Assembly (NCBI GenBank): GCA_958415625.1
Contig: CATYZI010000009.1
Location: 1-64,000 of the forward strand
From: an uncultured Collinsella sp.
Lineage (GTDB): Bacteria; Actinomycetota; Coriobacteriia; Coriobacteriales; Coriobacteriaceae
Direction of reading: 5' to 3'
DNA length: 64,000 nt
Below are positions 56,585-64,000 of this stretch, in pieces. Each line of letters opens with the position of its first letter. Within the stretch, counting starts at the first letter, position 1. The notes beneath the pieces were generated by a model. The model was not told where the DNA came from. It was given only the letters and a program-made list of their open reading frames with translations, and ran no database searches. The position numbers and the translations under genes were made by a program.

Positions 56585-56759
56585 TCGCGCTACCTTGCCT
56601 CTCCTTGGATGCAACCAATTAAAATGCCAGAGCCATTCTAGCCCATGCGTTTGCGTTTAAACGTCTCGGACTAGAACGGCACGTTTTAATCTATCCCCCA
56701 TCACCATGGCTGGGGGGCTACGTCGAGATGTCAGGCTGGAGAACGCTCGCCTGCGGCCT

Positions 56760-57620
56760 TTACGCCTTAAGCGTGAGCACCGCGCCGAAGGCGGTCGGGC
56801 CGCAATGGCTCGAGATGACGCCGCCAACCTGCGTCCAGGTAACGTCCTCAAAGCCCAGGTCGTGCGCATAGACTTCCATGTCGTCGCGCAGCTCCTGGGA
56901 AAGGCCCACCGAATACGCCAAGCCAATGTGCGAGTAATCAATATCGCCCTTGGCAACCATGTGGTCAATAAAGGCACGGGCGCATTTGAGCATGGAGCCG
57001 CGGAACTTCTTGGTTGCCACGAACTTGCCGCCCGTTACCTCAATGCAGGGCTTAATCTTGAGCAGATGGGCACCGAGGAATGCCACGTTGGATAGACGAC
57101 CGCCCGCCTTAAGGAAGGCTAGGTCGGTAGGAACAAAGCCCAGCAGCACACGGTCCATGACGGAATTCGTAAATGCAAAGATTTCGTCGACGGTGGCATC
57201 GGGGTGAGCCTCGATGTATTTGGCGGTCTCGACGGCAACAAGCGACTGGCCCACCGAGACAAAACGCGTGTCCATGGAGTAGACGTAGTCGCGACCCTTG
57301 GCGGCAATCTTAGAAGACTGGTGTGAGCAGGTCGTGGCCTCGGAATACGCAAGGTGCAGAATAGTCGCATCGGGCTGCTCGGCATGGATGCGATCGTACA
57401 CGTGCGCAAAATCTGCCGGCGCGCACCCGCTGGTCTTGGGCATCACGCCAAACTCGTTGCAGCGCGAATAAATCTCGAGCGGATCGATCGAGCCGTCCTC
57501 GACGGTCTCGTCACCAATCGTGACATGCATAGGTACGCGCACGATACCGTAGCGTTCGCAGAGCTCCGGCGTCACATCCGAACCAGACTCAACCACGATT
57601 ACGTACTTGCCCATTATCAT
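56760..57620 (-). CDS. DegV family (fatty-acid binding) protein
   Basis: A 286-residue DegV protein. The N-terminal strand VIVVESGSDVTPELCERYGI and TSGCAPADFAHVYDRI (Thr-Ser ligand loop) are typical. DTRFVSVGQSLVAVETAKYI and GAHLLKIKPCIEV in the middle complete the family pattern. Such proteins bind a free fatty acid; some partner fatty-acid kinase. No FakA gene is in this window. The start could be the ATG at 57620 or 57614. The 57621-57891 gap holds no gene. Confidence 0.9.
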   Translation of the reverse strand: MIMGKYVIVVESGSDVTPELCERYGIVRVPMHVTIGDETVEDGSIDPLEIYSRCNEFGVMPKTSGCAPADFAHVYDRIHAEQPDATILHLAYSEATTCSHQSSKIAAKGRDYVYSMDTRFVSVGQSLVAVETAKYIEAHPDATVDEIFAFTNSVMDRVLLGFVPTDLAFLKAGGRLSNVAFLGAHLLKIKPCIEVTGGKFVATKKFRGSMLKCARAFIDHMVAKGDIDYSHIGLAYSVGLSQELRDDMEVYAHDLGFEDVTWTQVGGVISSHCGPTAFGAVLTLKA

Positions 57621-57891
57621 CACGACCCATCTCAACATTGGCTTTTCAACACATGGCACGCGCCGCCGCACTGTTGCACAACGGCGGCAGAGCGCCAAAG
57701 AGACGCCGCCCCTTGCACACAACAAAGGACAGCGTCTCCCTGGAAAAACTCCGTGCTAATCTGAGATTCTACACGGTTTATTACTAAGTGTTACTTACTC
57801 CGCAAACGGTCGCTATACGCGATAAACGGTAGTTCGCTGCGGCAACTGCGACACATTCCGCCCAGCAAGTCCAATCGTGCTCCACACACGG

Positions 57892-59340
57892 TTAATGCGC
57901 GAGGCGGTAGAAATTCATCGATGCCGCGCCCTCGGCGTGCAGCTCCATCGCCGGAACCGCCGGCGAATAGGTACGGCTCGTAAGTGCCGCCTCGCCGCCA
58001 TTTGCAAAAATCTCGACCATCGTAGTGTCCGAAAGCACGCGCAGGTCGCGAAGCTCGCTGAGCTCAATCGACCTCTGGTCGCGCCCATAGCCTTCGTCAC
58101 CCATGTCGAGGGTAAGCATCCCGTCTGCATAGCGCACAAAGACACCCTTGCGGATTTCGAGCTCGACCATCTTGGCGCCCTCGCAGGAAACCACAAGATC
58201 AAACAGGCGGCCCGGCTCCTCAACGGTTTCACCGCCTATCGCGCGAACGCAGTCACCGCGCATCCTCTCAATCTCGTGCGCCGGCCGCTGGCAGAGCTTA
58301 CCATCGCGTATGCTCAGCTCTCGCGGCACCGTCAACGCGCACTGCCACCCGCGCGCCACCGTCGGGTTTTCTGCCGTCGCGTCGGGGCAACCCGACCATC
58401 CGATCATCAAACGCCGGCCTGCAGTATCCTCAAAGGACTGCGGAGCATAGAAATCAAAACCGGCATCGACCATCGGGGGCATGCCCTGCCCGACGATTTT
58501 AAAGCTCGGCGCCTCCCAATCGGCCTCGATGGAGAACCACACGCACTGATGCGGATTGCGGTAATGCCAACCATCGGCAGGCACACCCTGCGGACAGCAA
58601 ACGAGAATAAGCTCGCCATCGAGCTCAAACAGATCGGGGCACTCCCACATAAAGCCAAACTTCTCGTCCAACTCAATGCGCGTCGCATAGCTCCAGTCCT
58701 CAAGATTGCGCGAGGTATAGACAAGCACGCGCCCGCGATCGTCTTTCGTACGAGCGCCGAGAACCATGTAGTAGATACCGTCGTGTTCAAGGATCTTGGG
58801 GTCGCGCACGTGCGTACCGATATCGTCGGGGTAATCGACCGGCCCAACAGCTATGCGCTTCTCGCCCAATTCGTCGGGATTCTCGGCAACCATATGAATC
58901 TGGTTTTGCTCACGGCCCGTCAACACGTAGTCGTAATCATCGCGGTCAAAATGCTTAACGTTGCCGGTATAGAAGTAGTGAATCTTGCCATCACGTACAA
59001 AGGCAGAACCAGAATACGCTCCACTCGAATCCAAATCGGAATCGGGGAACAACACGGGGCCGCGATTCTCGTACGTCACAAAATCCTTTGTCGTCAGATG
59101 GTTCCAAAGCACTGGACCGCCATGCGCAGCATCGAACGGATCGTATTGATGATAGATGTGATACGTATCACCAATCTGAACCAAACCGTTGGGGTCGTTG
59201 AGCCAGCCAAGCTCAGGCTCCACATGGAACAAAAGCCTATCGGGGTCGGACGCGATGCGAGCCGCCGTCTCATCCTGTCCAGCTCGCCACTGCTCATAGT
59301 CCGCACGCATCACCTTGTTTTTTTGATTAAACATCGCCAT
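57892..59340 (-). CDS. scrB: Sucrose-6-phosphate hydrolase (GH32)
   Basis: A 482-residue GH32 beta-fructosidase. The nucleophile Asp49 is in GWLNDPNGL, the transition-state Asp in THVRDPKIL and the acid/base Glu in MWECPDLFEL. A C-terminal beta-sandwich (about 340-480) follows. It splits sucrose 6-phosphate, made by the PTS next door, into glucose 6-phosphate and fructose. AGAAGGTCA precedes the ATG. It is the last gene of the scr unit on the minus strand. Confidence 0.93.
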   Translation of the reverse strand: MAMFNQKNKVMRADYEQWRAGQDETAARIASDPDRLLFHVEPELGWLNDPNGLVQIGDTYHIYHQYDPFDAAHGGPVLWNHLTTKDFVTYENRGPVLFPDSDLDSSGAYSGSAFVRDGKIHYFYTGNVKHFDRDDYDYVLTGREQNQIHMVAENPDELGEKRIAVGPVDYPDDIGTHVRDPKILEHDGIYYMVLGARTKDDRGRVLVYTSRNLEDWSYATRIELDEKFGFMWECPDLFELDGELILVCCPQGVPADGWHYRNPHQCVWFSIEADWEAPSFKIVGQGMPPMVDAGFDFYAPQSFEDTAGRRLMIGWSGCPDATAENPTVARGWQCALTVPRELSIRDGKLCQRPAHEIERMRGDCVRAIGGETVEEPGRLFDLVVSCEGAKMVELEIRKGVFVRYADGMLTLDMGDEGYGRDQRSIELSELRDLRVLSDTTMVEIFANGGEAALTSRTYSPAVPAMELHAEGAASMNFYRLAH

Positions 59341-59435
59341 TGACCTTCTCGTCTATGGGAAAGGACGCTCGACTCACACGAGCCGAACGCCCTTCCTCAA
59401 ATGGACTTATCCTCAGATTACGCTGAACGGCTCAA

Positions 59436-60887
59436 CTAGAAGCTGACATCGAAGCCAGCGCCAGCGCCCTCTTCATCAGTGGTCGGCACGCCCTTTGCCT
59501 TGTTGTAGGCAAAGATCAAGACGATCGGCACGATAAAGGCGATGAGATTGCCAGCCACATACCACATGAGCGTCTCGGGCGTGACGATGAGCAGGCCAAG
59601 CACGCCGGTCAGACCCTGACCGATGGCGCGCACCTCAAAGAGCTTCACGAAGGCACCGCCGCAGCCTGCACCGATGCAAGCGCAGATGAACGGGATGATC
59701 GAGTAGCGCATGTTTGCAGCGAAGATAGCGGGCTCGGAGATTCCGACCAGCGTCGGGATAAAGGACGACATGCAGATGTTGCGCTCTTTGGAATGCTTCT
59801 TATGAATGAGGTACATGCCGATGGCGCCGCCGCCCTGGGCGATAATGGAAACCGACCAGATGGCCTGGATGTAGTTGAAGCCAGTCGTGGCGACGAGGTT
59901 TGCCTCGATACCCTGGATGAACTGATGCGTACCGGTAACGACAAGCGGCTGCAGGAACGCGGCGAAGACAAAGGCACCAAAGACGCCCATCCTGTTGTAC
60001 AGGATATCGATTACGCCGCCGAGGACGTCGCCGATCAGGTTGCCGAGCGGGCCGAACACGGTGAACAGGGCGACGTTAGCAAGAATCAGGGTAACGGTCG
60101 GGACAAAGACGAACGAAACGACCTCGGGGATGTACTTCTGGGCAATCTTTTCGACCTTGGCCATAAACCAGGCAGTCAGGATTGCAGGGAACACGCCGCC
60201 CTGGAAAGCAACCATGGGAATGGATAGCGGACCAAAGTTCCAGTACTCAGCACCCGTCGGGTCCATAACGAACGTGTTGCGGTTCATAAGGCTCGGGTGA
60301 ACCATGACGATACCGACGAGGATGCCCAGGATCGGGTTACCGCCAAAACGCTTGACCGCGCTGTACATAACCAGGACAGGCAGGTAGTCGAACGTGGTGG
60401 CGATAATGGCAAAGAAGCTTGCGAGGTTCTTGAGGAACTCGCTGTGATCGGCGAGGCTGCCTTCCATGCCAAAGAGGCCGTTGGCAACGATCAGCGACTT
60501 AAGGCCGATGATGATTGCAGCGCCGACGAAGGCAGGAATGATGGGGATAAAGATATCCGAGAATACCTTGAGGACCGAGAAGAACTTGCCCTTCTTGTCC
60601 GCCTCGGCGTCCTTGACCTCGGAAGCACTGATCTCCTTAACGCCCGTCAGAGCCATAAACTCATCGTAAACCTTGTTGACGGTACCGGTACCGAAGATGA
60701 TCATGAGCTGGCCGCTGTTGTACAGCACGCCCTTGACGCCATCGATGTTCTCGAGCTCGGCCTTGTTGTATTTGCTCGTATCCTTGAGCACCAGACGCAG
60801 ACGGGTCACGCAATGCGTGGCGCCCTCGATGTTCTCCAGTCCGCCGACGTTGTCGACGACTTGCTGGGACACTGCCTTGTAGTCCAT
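59436..60887 (-). CDS. scrA: Sucrose-type PTS EIIBC transporter
   Basis: A 483-residue PTS permease. The IIB domain (1-90) has the phosphorylated Cys26 in GATHCVTRLRLVL. The IIC domain has about ten spans with GIVMVHPSLMNRN and the EP motif FIPTLVGISEPAIFAANMR. No IIA domain is attached, so phosphate must come from another glucose-type IIA. It takes up sucrose as sucrose 6-phosphate. GAGAGGAAC precedes the ATG at 60887. scrB follows 95 bp on; a second GH32 gene precedes. Confidence 0.92.
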   Translation of the reverse strand: MDYKAVSQQVVDNVGGLENIEGATHCVTRLRLVLKDTSKYNKAELENIDGVKGVLYNSGQLMIIFGTGTVNKVYDEFMALTGVKEISASEVKDAEADKKGKFFSVLKVFSDIFIPIIPAFVGAAIIIGLKSLIVANGLFGMEGSLADHSEFLKNLASFFAIIATTFDYLPVLVMYSAVKRFGGNPILGILVGIVMVHPSLMNRNTFVMDPTGAEYWNFGPLSIPMVAFQGGVFPAILTAWFMAKVEKIAQKYIPEVVSFVFVPTVTLILANVALFTVFGPLGNLIGDVLGGVIDILYNRMGVFGAFVFAAFLQPLVVTGTHQFIQGIEANLVATTGFNYIQAIWSVSIIAQGGGAIGMYLIHKKHSKERNICMSSFIPTLVGISEPAIFAANMRYSIIPFICACIGAGCGGAFVKLFEVRAIGQGLTGVLGLLIVTPETLMWYVAGNLIAFIVPIVLIFAYNKAKGVPTTDEEGAGAGFDVSF

Positions 60888-60932
60888 GTTCCTCTCCATT
60901 CCTTTTCTAAATCATAAAACGGTTCGTTGCCG

Positions 60933-62315
60933 CTACAGAGACGCGATCGTTGCGTTTGCGCACTTGAGCGCACCGTCGGTGACGGTAAGCGCCACACCCT
61001 GGCCCTGCTTGTTGCAGAAGCGAGCGTTGAGCGCAACATCATCGACAAAGATGGTCGCGATGTCGTCGTCGACGACCAGACGCACATGGTGAGTGCCCTC
61101 GCCCTTAAAGAACAACGGACGCTCGAGGCCCATGTTGTTGACCTGGAACCACGGATACTGGGGGGCCGCCGTAAACTCGAGTTTGCCCTCACGCAGGTTG
61201 GCGCGGAACTCATAGGCAAGACCGGACTCGGCGTCCTCGGCAAGCTTCACCGAGAAGCCGGCAGCGTCACCGGCGAGCTCGATGTCGGCGTCGAGCATAT
61301 AGGTAGAACCGGCATCCGCGGCGAGCACCTGCTCGACCTTGCCCGACTCGCACGAAAGCTCAAAGGCCTCGACTGCCTTAGCCTCGCCAAAGGCGCCAAG
61401 CATGCTGTCGGGAAGCTTGGTGCCGAGCGTTCCGTCGGCACGCTGAACGATCTCGAGAGGCATAAAAGTGCCACCCCACAGGTAAGAGCTGGGGTCGCCG
61501 CCCTCGTCGCGCGTAGGAACCCAACCAAAGAGAACGCGGCGCTCGCCGTCAAATGCGGTACGTGCAGCATAGTACGCGCGGCCATCGAAGGAATCGTCCG
61601 CAGGAGTGATCCAAGGACCGTTGATAGAGCGAGACATGCGGTAACGGGTCTTGTTGCCATCACTGTACTCAGAGAACACCAGATACCACCAGTCGCCCAT
61701 CTTAAAGAGATCAGGCATCTCGAACATGGTGTACAGGCCCGGATTCCACCAGTCGCCCTGGAACTCCCAGGTATCCAGGTCCTTGGAGGTGAACTTGACC
61801 AGACGACCGGTCATCAGACGCTTGTCCTCGCCCACACGCGTGCCGAGGATGAGCATGTACTCTTCGTTCTCCTCATCCCAAAGAACAAAGGGATCGCGCC
61901 AGTTGCGGTCATCGTAACCCTCCTGGGGCGGAAGCAGCGTCTCGGCGATGTTCTTCTCCCACTTGACGGCGTCGTCACTCGTTGCGTGAAGAAGAACCTG
62001 CTTCATCAAGCGCGCGCGGACCTTATCGCGATTGCAACCAGTGTAGAGCGCATGGTACTTGTCGCCCACCTTAAACACTGTGCCGGCATAAACATACTGG
62101 TCGACTTCCTCGTCGCCGCCACGCTCAAGGCTCTCGCCAAAGTCCTTGTAGTTGACGAAATCCTTGGTCGTCGCGAGTGCCCAGCCAAACGGCTCTCCGA
62201 AAGGTCCGGGGTTACGCGTGTCACGCTGATGATAGAGATAGAACGTGCCGTCCTCGCCGTACGGCATGATGTCGCCTACCCAAATTCCCTCAGGCTGGTA
62301 ATACACCTTGTGCAT
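60933..62315 (-). CDS. GH32-family beta-fructosidase-like protein, divergent active site
   Basis: A 461-residue protein. In place of WxNDPNG it has QPEGIWVGDIMPYGEDG, keeping an Asp (residue 15) as candidate nucleophile. RDP is at 140-142 (NWRDPF). The acid/base Glu is at 199 in FEMPDLF, where Cys is replaced by Met. A C-terminal sandwich domain follows. These features define a less-studied GH32 branch; levan or fructo-oligosaccharide cleavage and sucrose 6-phosphate hydrolysis are both possible. The start at 62315 follows AAAGGAAG. Three LacI-type operators lie just upstream. It leads the scr unit. Confidence 0.85.
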   Translation of the reverse strand: MHKVYYQPEGIWVGDIMPYGEDGTFYLYHQRDTRNPGPFGEPFGWALATTKDFVNYKDFGESLERGGDEEVDQYVYAGTVFKVGDKYHALYTGCNRDKVRARLMKQVLLHATSDDAVKWEKNIAETLLPPQEGYDDRNWRDPFVLWDEENEEYMLILGTRVGEDKRLMTGRLVKFTSKDLDTWEFQGDWWNPGLYTMFEMPDLFKMGDWWYLVFSEYSDGNKTRYRMSRSINGPWITPADDSFDGRAYYAARTAFDGERRVLFGWVPTRDEGGDPSSYLWGGTFMPLEIVQRADGTLGTKLPDSMLGAFGEAKAVEAFELSCESGKVEQVLAADAGSTYMLDADIELAGDAAGFSVKLAEDAESGLAYEFRANLREGKLEFTAAPQYPWFQVNNMGLERPLFFKGEGTHHVRLVVDDDIATIFVDDVALNARFCNKQGQGVALTVTDGALKCANATIASL

Positions 62316-62363
62316 CCGAGACTTCCTTTCCCACAAGATACTAACTCGGTACAACTGCAAGAT

Positions 62364-62446
62364 ATGTCAATCGTTTTCATATGTCAAACGTTTTCACATC
62401 AATACGTCTTTTCGCAGTTCCAGTCGTCGGCAAACGGTTGACATAT
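62364..62446. promoter_or_regulatory. Cluster of three ScrR (LacI-type) operators
   Basis: Sites ATGTCAATCGTTTTCAT (62364-62380), ATGTCAAACGTTTTCACAT (62381-62399, end to end with the first) and, on the other strand, ATGTCAACCGTTTG (about 62431-62445). All share ATGTCAWWCGTTT, a LacI-family half-site pair. They lie between scrR and the GH32 gene. Confidence 0.82.
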
Positions 62447-62499
62447 GCCGGCGAACGGTCATCAGAGGCGTTTGAGGAATTCTTTTGGCACGGGATGAA

Positions 62500-63510
62500 C
62501 TACGCGGTTTTGCCCTCAATGAGTTCAACGGGGAGCTTGATATTCGATTCAGGATTATCGCCGTTAACAAGAGCGATGATGGATTGCGCCGCGAGCTCTC
62601 CGATGCGATCGATATCTTGGCGTACGGTTGTTAAGTCAGGCATAAACGTCATAGTGCGGCGGGCACCATCCGCGCCCACGACCTTAATATCGTCCGGAGC
62701 GCTCAAGCCGCGCTGCTTCATAATGTTGAGACAGATGGCCGCCATCGTGTCGTCTCCCGCAAAGATGCCGTCAATATCGGGGTTCTCATCGAGGATCTTC
62801 GCAACGACCGCGCTCTTTTCGTCATCGGGCTTAACGAACTCGACCTCACGGACAAGCGCGGGCAAACCGGCCTGCTCCACAACATCGTGGTAGGCATCGG
62901 TACGCTTATTGGCAGGCATACGCATGCGGCTATTGTTGCGCAGGCACAAGATGCGCGAACACCCGTCATCGATCAGGCGACGCGTGGCAAGTTCGCCGAT
63001 GCTATAGCTGTCGCTCGCAATCTGAACAGAGGCCTCGCCAAGGTCGCAGTCGATACCAACCAGACTCAAGCCCATCTCGGCATACGCCTCGGCACCGATA
63101 TTAAGCGAGTTGACGATGACGCCATCAACCATATTGCGCCGAAGCATATCGATATAAGAACGCTCAAGATCAGGTCGATTGGCGCTATTGCACAGCAACA
63201 TCTTAAAACCGTTTTCGGCCAGGGTACGCTCAACGGCTTGGACCGCTTGTGCATGAAACGGGCTGCTGACATAGGGAACGATCATACCGATTAGATTCAG
63301 GCGACCGTTGAGCATGGCACGGGCGATATCGTTGGGCGTATAGTTGATACGCTCCATCGCGGCATGGACCTTATCGCGGGTCTCTTGGCTAATATAGCCG
63401 CGATTATTAAGCACGCGAGATACCGTAGTAGGCGAAACCCCCGCCACCGCTGCAACTTCCTTGATGCCAGGCTTAGCAGAATCCTTAGAACGAGCACCCT
63501 CGCGAGCCAT
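62500..63510 (-). CDS. scrR: LacI-family sucrose regulator
   Basis: A 336-residue LacI-type repressor. The DNA-binding head is IKEVAAVAGVSPTTVSRVLNNRGYISQETRDKV (HTH plus hinge). Then comes a periplasmic-binding-like domain (NLIGMIVPYVSSPFHAQAVQAVERTL ... DDTMAAICLNIMKQRGL). It is transcribed toward the sucrose genes and has operators on both sides (62364-62446 and 63531-63547), which indicates repression of the scr genes and of itself. The inducer is probably a fructose or sucrose phosphate. Confidence 0.92.
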   Translation of the reverse strand: MAREGARSKDSAKPGIKEVAAVAGVSPTTVSRVLNNRGYISQETRDKVHAAMERINYTPNDIARAMLNGRLNLIGMIVPYVSSPFHAQAVQAVERTLAENGFKMLLCNSANRPDLERSYIDMLRRNMVDGVIVNSLNIGAEAYAEMGLSLVGIDCDLGEASVQIASDSYSIGELATRRLIDDGCSRILCLRNNSRMRMPANKRTDAYHDVVEQAGLPALVREVEFVKPDDEKSAVVAKILDENPDIDGIFAGDDTMAAICLNIMKQRGLSAPDDIKVVGADGARRTMTFMPDLTTVRQDIDRIGELAAQSIIALVNGDNPESNIKLPVELIEGKTA

Positions 63511-63530
63511 AGCACCCTCCCCTCATCAAC

Positions 63531-63547
63531 ATGTCATACGTTTACAT
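63531..63547. promoter_or_regulatory. ScrR operator upstream of scrR
   Basis: ATGTCATACGTTTACAT matches the three sites at 62364-62446. It is 21 bp before the scrR start, so it fits autorepression. Confidence 0.8.
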
Positions 63548-63660
63548 ACGAACAAAGCATACCCCAACAACAGTGGGAAGACGGTAACAGTACAAGTAAG
63601 TAAACGACTCATCCAAATAATTAGGAGAGTTCCGCCTAAAGGGTGACTACACAGGACCCC

Positions 63661-63789
63661 GCCGGGGCTGTTTGGGCTACCTCCCAAAATATTCCGCAGG
63701 ACGCAAGAAGCCCTCGCCGCACGAAGTGCGCAGCGAGGGCTTCTTGCATGTCCGGGGACGTTTTGGGAGGTAACCCAAACAGCCCCGGC
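63661..63789. repeat. Triple-nested palindrome after pflB
   Basis: Outer arms 63661-63689 and 63761-63789 pair over 29 bp with one mismatch. Middle arms GCAAGAAGCCCTCGC and GCGAGGGCTTCTTGC (63703-63747) are exact. Innermost CGCA-CGAAG-TGCG completes it. It starts 24 bp from the pflB stop and is gene-end placed. Confidence 0.93.
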
Positions 63790-63812
63790 GATCCTGCGGG
63801 AGTTAAACCCCT

Positions 63813-64000
63813 TTAGAACTTGTCGTGGAAGGTACGCGAAATGACCTCGTCCTGCTGCTCCTTGGTGAGCGTGTGGAAGTTCACGGCATAGCCGGAAACG
63901 CGGATGGTCAGCTGCGGATACTTCTCGGGGTGAGCCTGAGCGTCGAGCAGCGTCTCACGGTTGAAGACGTTGATGTTCAGGTGGTGGCCACCCTTCTCGG
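63813..64000 (-). CDS. pflB: Formate C-acetyltransferase (pyruvate formate-lyase), C-terminal part
   Basis: The window cuts the gene; only the last 62 codons are present. They read INVFNRETLLDAQAHPEKYP, QLTIRVSGYAVNFHTLTKEQ, QDEVISRTFHDKF. RVSGYAV contains the glycine that carries the radical. The enzyme converts pyruvate and CoA to acetyl-CoA and formate without oxygen. Its activase gene pflA lies at 55766-56584. Confidence 0.95.
   Translation of the reverse strand, partial: EKGGHHLNINVFNRETLLDAQAHPEKYPQLTIRVSGYAVNFHTLTKEQQDEVISRTFHDKF

Noticed and set aside
1..64000. tRNA, rRNA, prophage or intact insertion sequence
   Set aside because: No cloverleaf-type sequence, rRNA segment, integrase, phage structural gene or transposase was recognised on reading both strands; this is a by-eye negative.

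Overview
The window (about 60% G+C apart from one A+T-richer stretch at 51.0-54.0 kb) looks like a chromosomal segment of a strictly fermentative, gut-associated actinobacterium of the class Coriobacteriia, most likely Collinsella. This is inferred from gene content: a pyruvate formate-lyase with its activase, a sucrose PTS, a butyrate-kinase-type acyl-phosphate module, a SEC-C-tagged methionine aminopeptidase, and many intergenic palindromes. No rRNA, tRNA, CRISPR array or intact transposase gene was seen.

Layout. 0-7.2 kb: a 41-codon membrane peptide, a HAD phosphatase, a TetR/MFS exporter pair with two operator-like sites, amtB-glnK and two small enzyme or membrane genes. 7.4-14 kb: a DXS-family gene, an unusual alternating repeat array, a polar amino-acid ABC transporter and a class C26 glutamine hydrolase. 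14-17.3 kb: an HPt protein, a GGDEF-receiver-HD-GYP protein and an alpha/beta hydrolase. 17.5-28.2 kb: the most distinctive locus, an eight-gene minus-strand run (CocE/NonD hydrolase, MFS transporter, dedicated acyl carrier protein, phosphate acyltransferase, esterase, small membrane protein, butyrate kinase, AEC transporter). A PucR-type regulator lies divergent from it, with a holo-ACP synthase beyond.

28.6-45 kb: radical SAM protein, methionine aminopeptidase, D-2-hydroxyacid dehydrogenase, a RelB/PIN toxin-antitoxin pair, M18 aminopeptidase, an anchored Ntn-type amide hydrolase, phosphofructokinase, a membrane-tethered XRE regulator, a FtsX/LolD-type ABC exporter, an AIM24 protein, a histidine-kinase remnant and ogt. 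45.5-50.8 kb: aspartate-family biosynthesis (asd, lysC, thrC, thrB). 51-54 kb: an accessory island with an XRE regulator, a cysteine-repeat membrane protein, and a DUF3990 (ADP-ribosyltransferase-like) toxin with its HTH partner and a double operator. 54-64 kb: engB, MTA/SAH nucleosidase, a truncated serine hydrolase, pflA, DegV, a LacI-controlled sucrose locus (scrB, scrA, a divergent GH32, scrR) and the 3' end of pflB.

Two themes stand out. First, the 17.5-28.2 kb locus combines hydrolases, transporters, a carrier protein with its own activating enzyme, and the phosphotransacylase/kinase pair that turns acyl thioesters into ATP. One transporter gene carries an in-frame amber codon 32 codons before an apparently natural end. 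Second, the spacers hold several families of palindromes: a six-copy 17-bp repeat in alternating orientation at a period of about 40 bp, a six-copy hairpin family that often abuts stop codons, a three-copy element of about 67 bp with 20-bp terminal inverted repeats, and a set of large nested double hairpins at gene ends.
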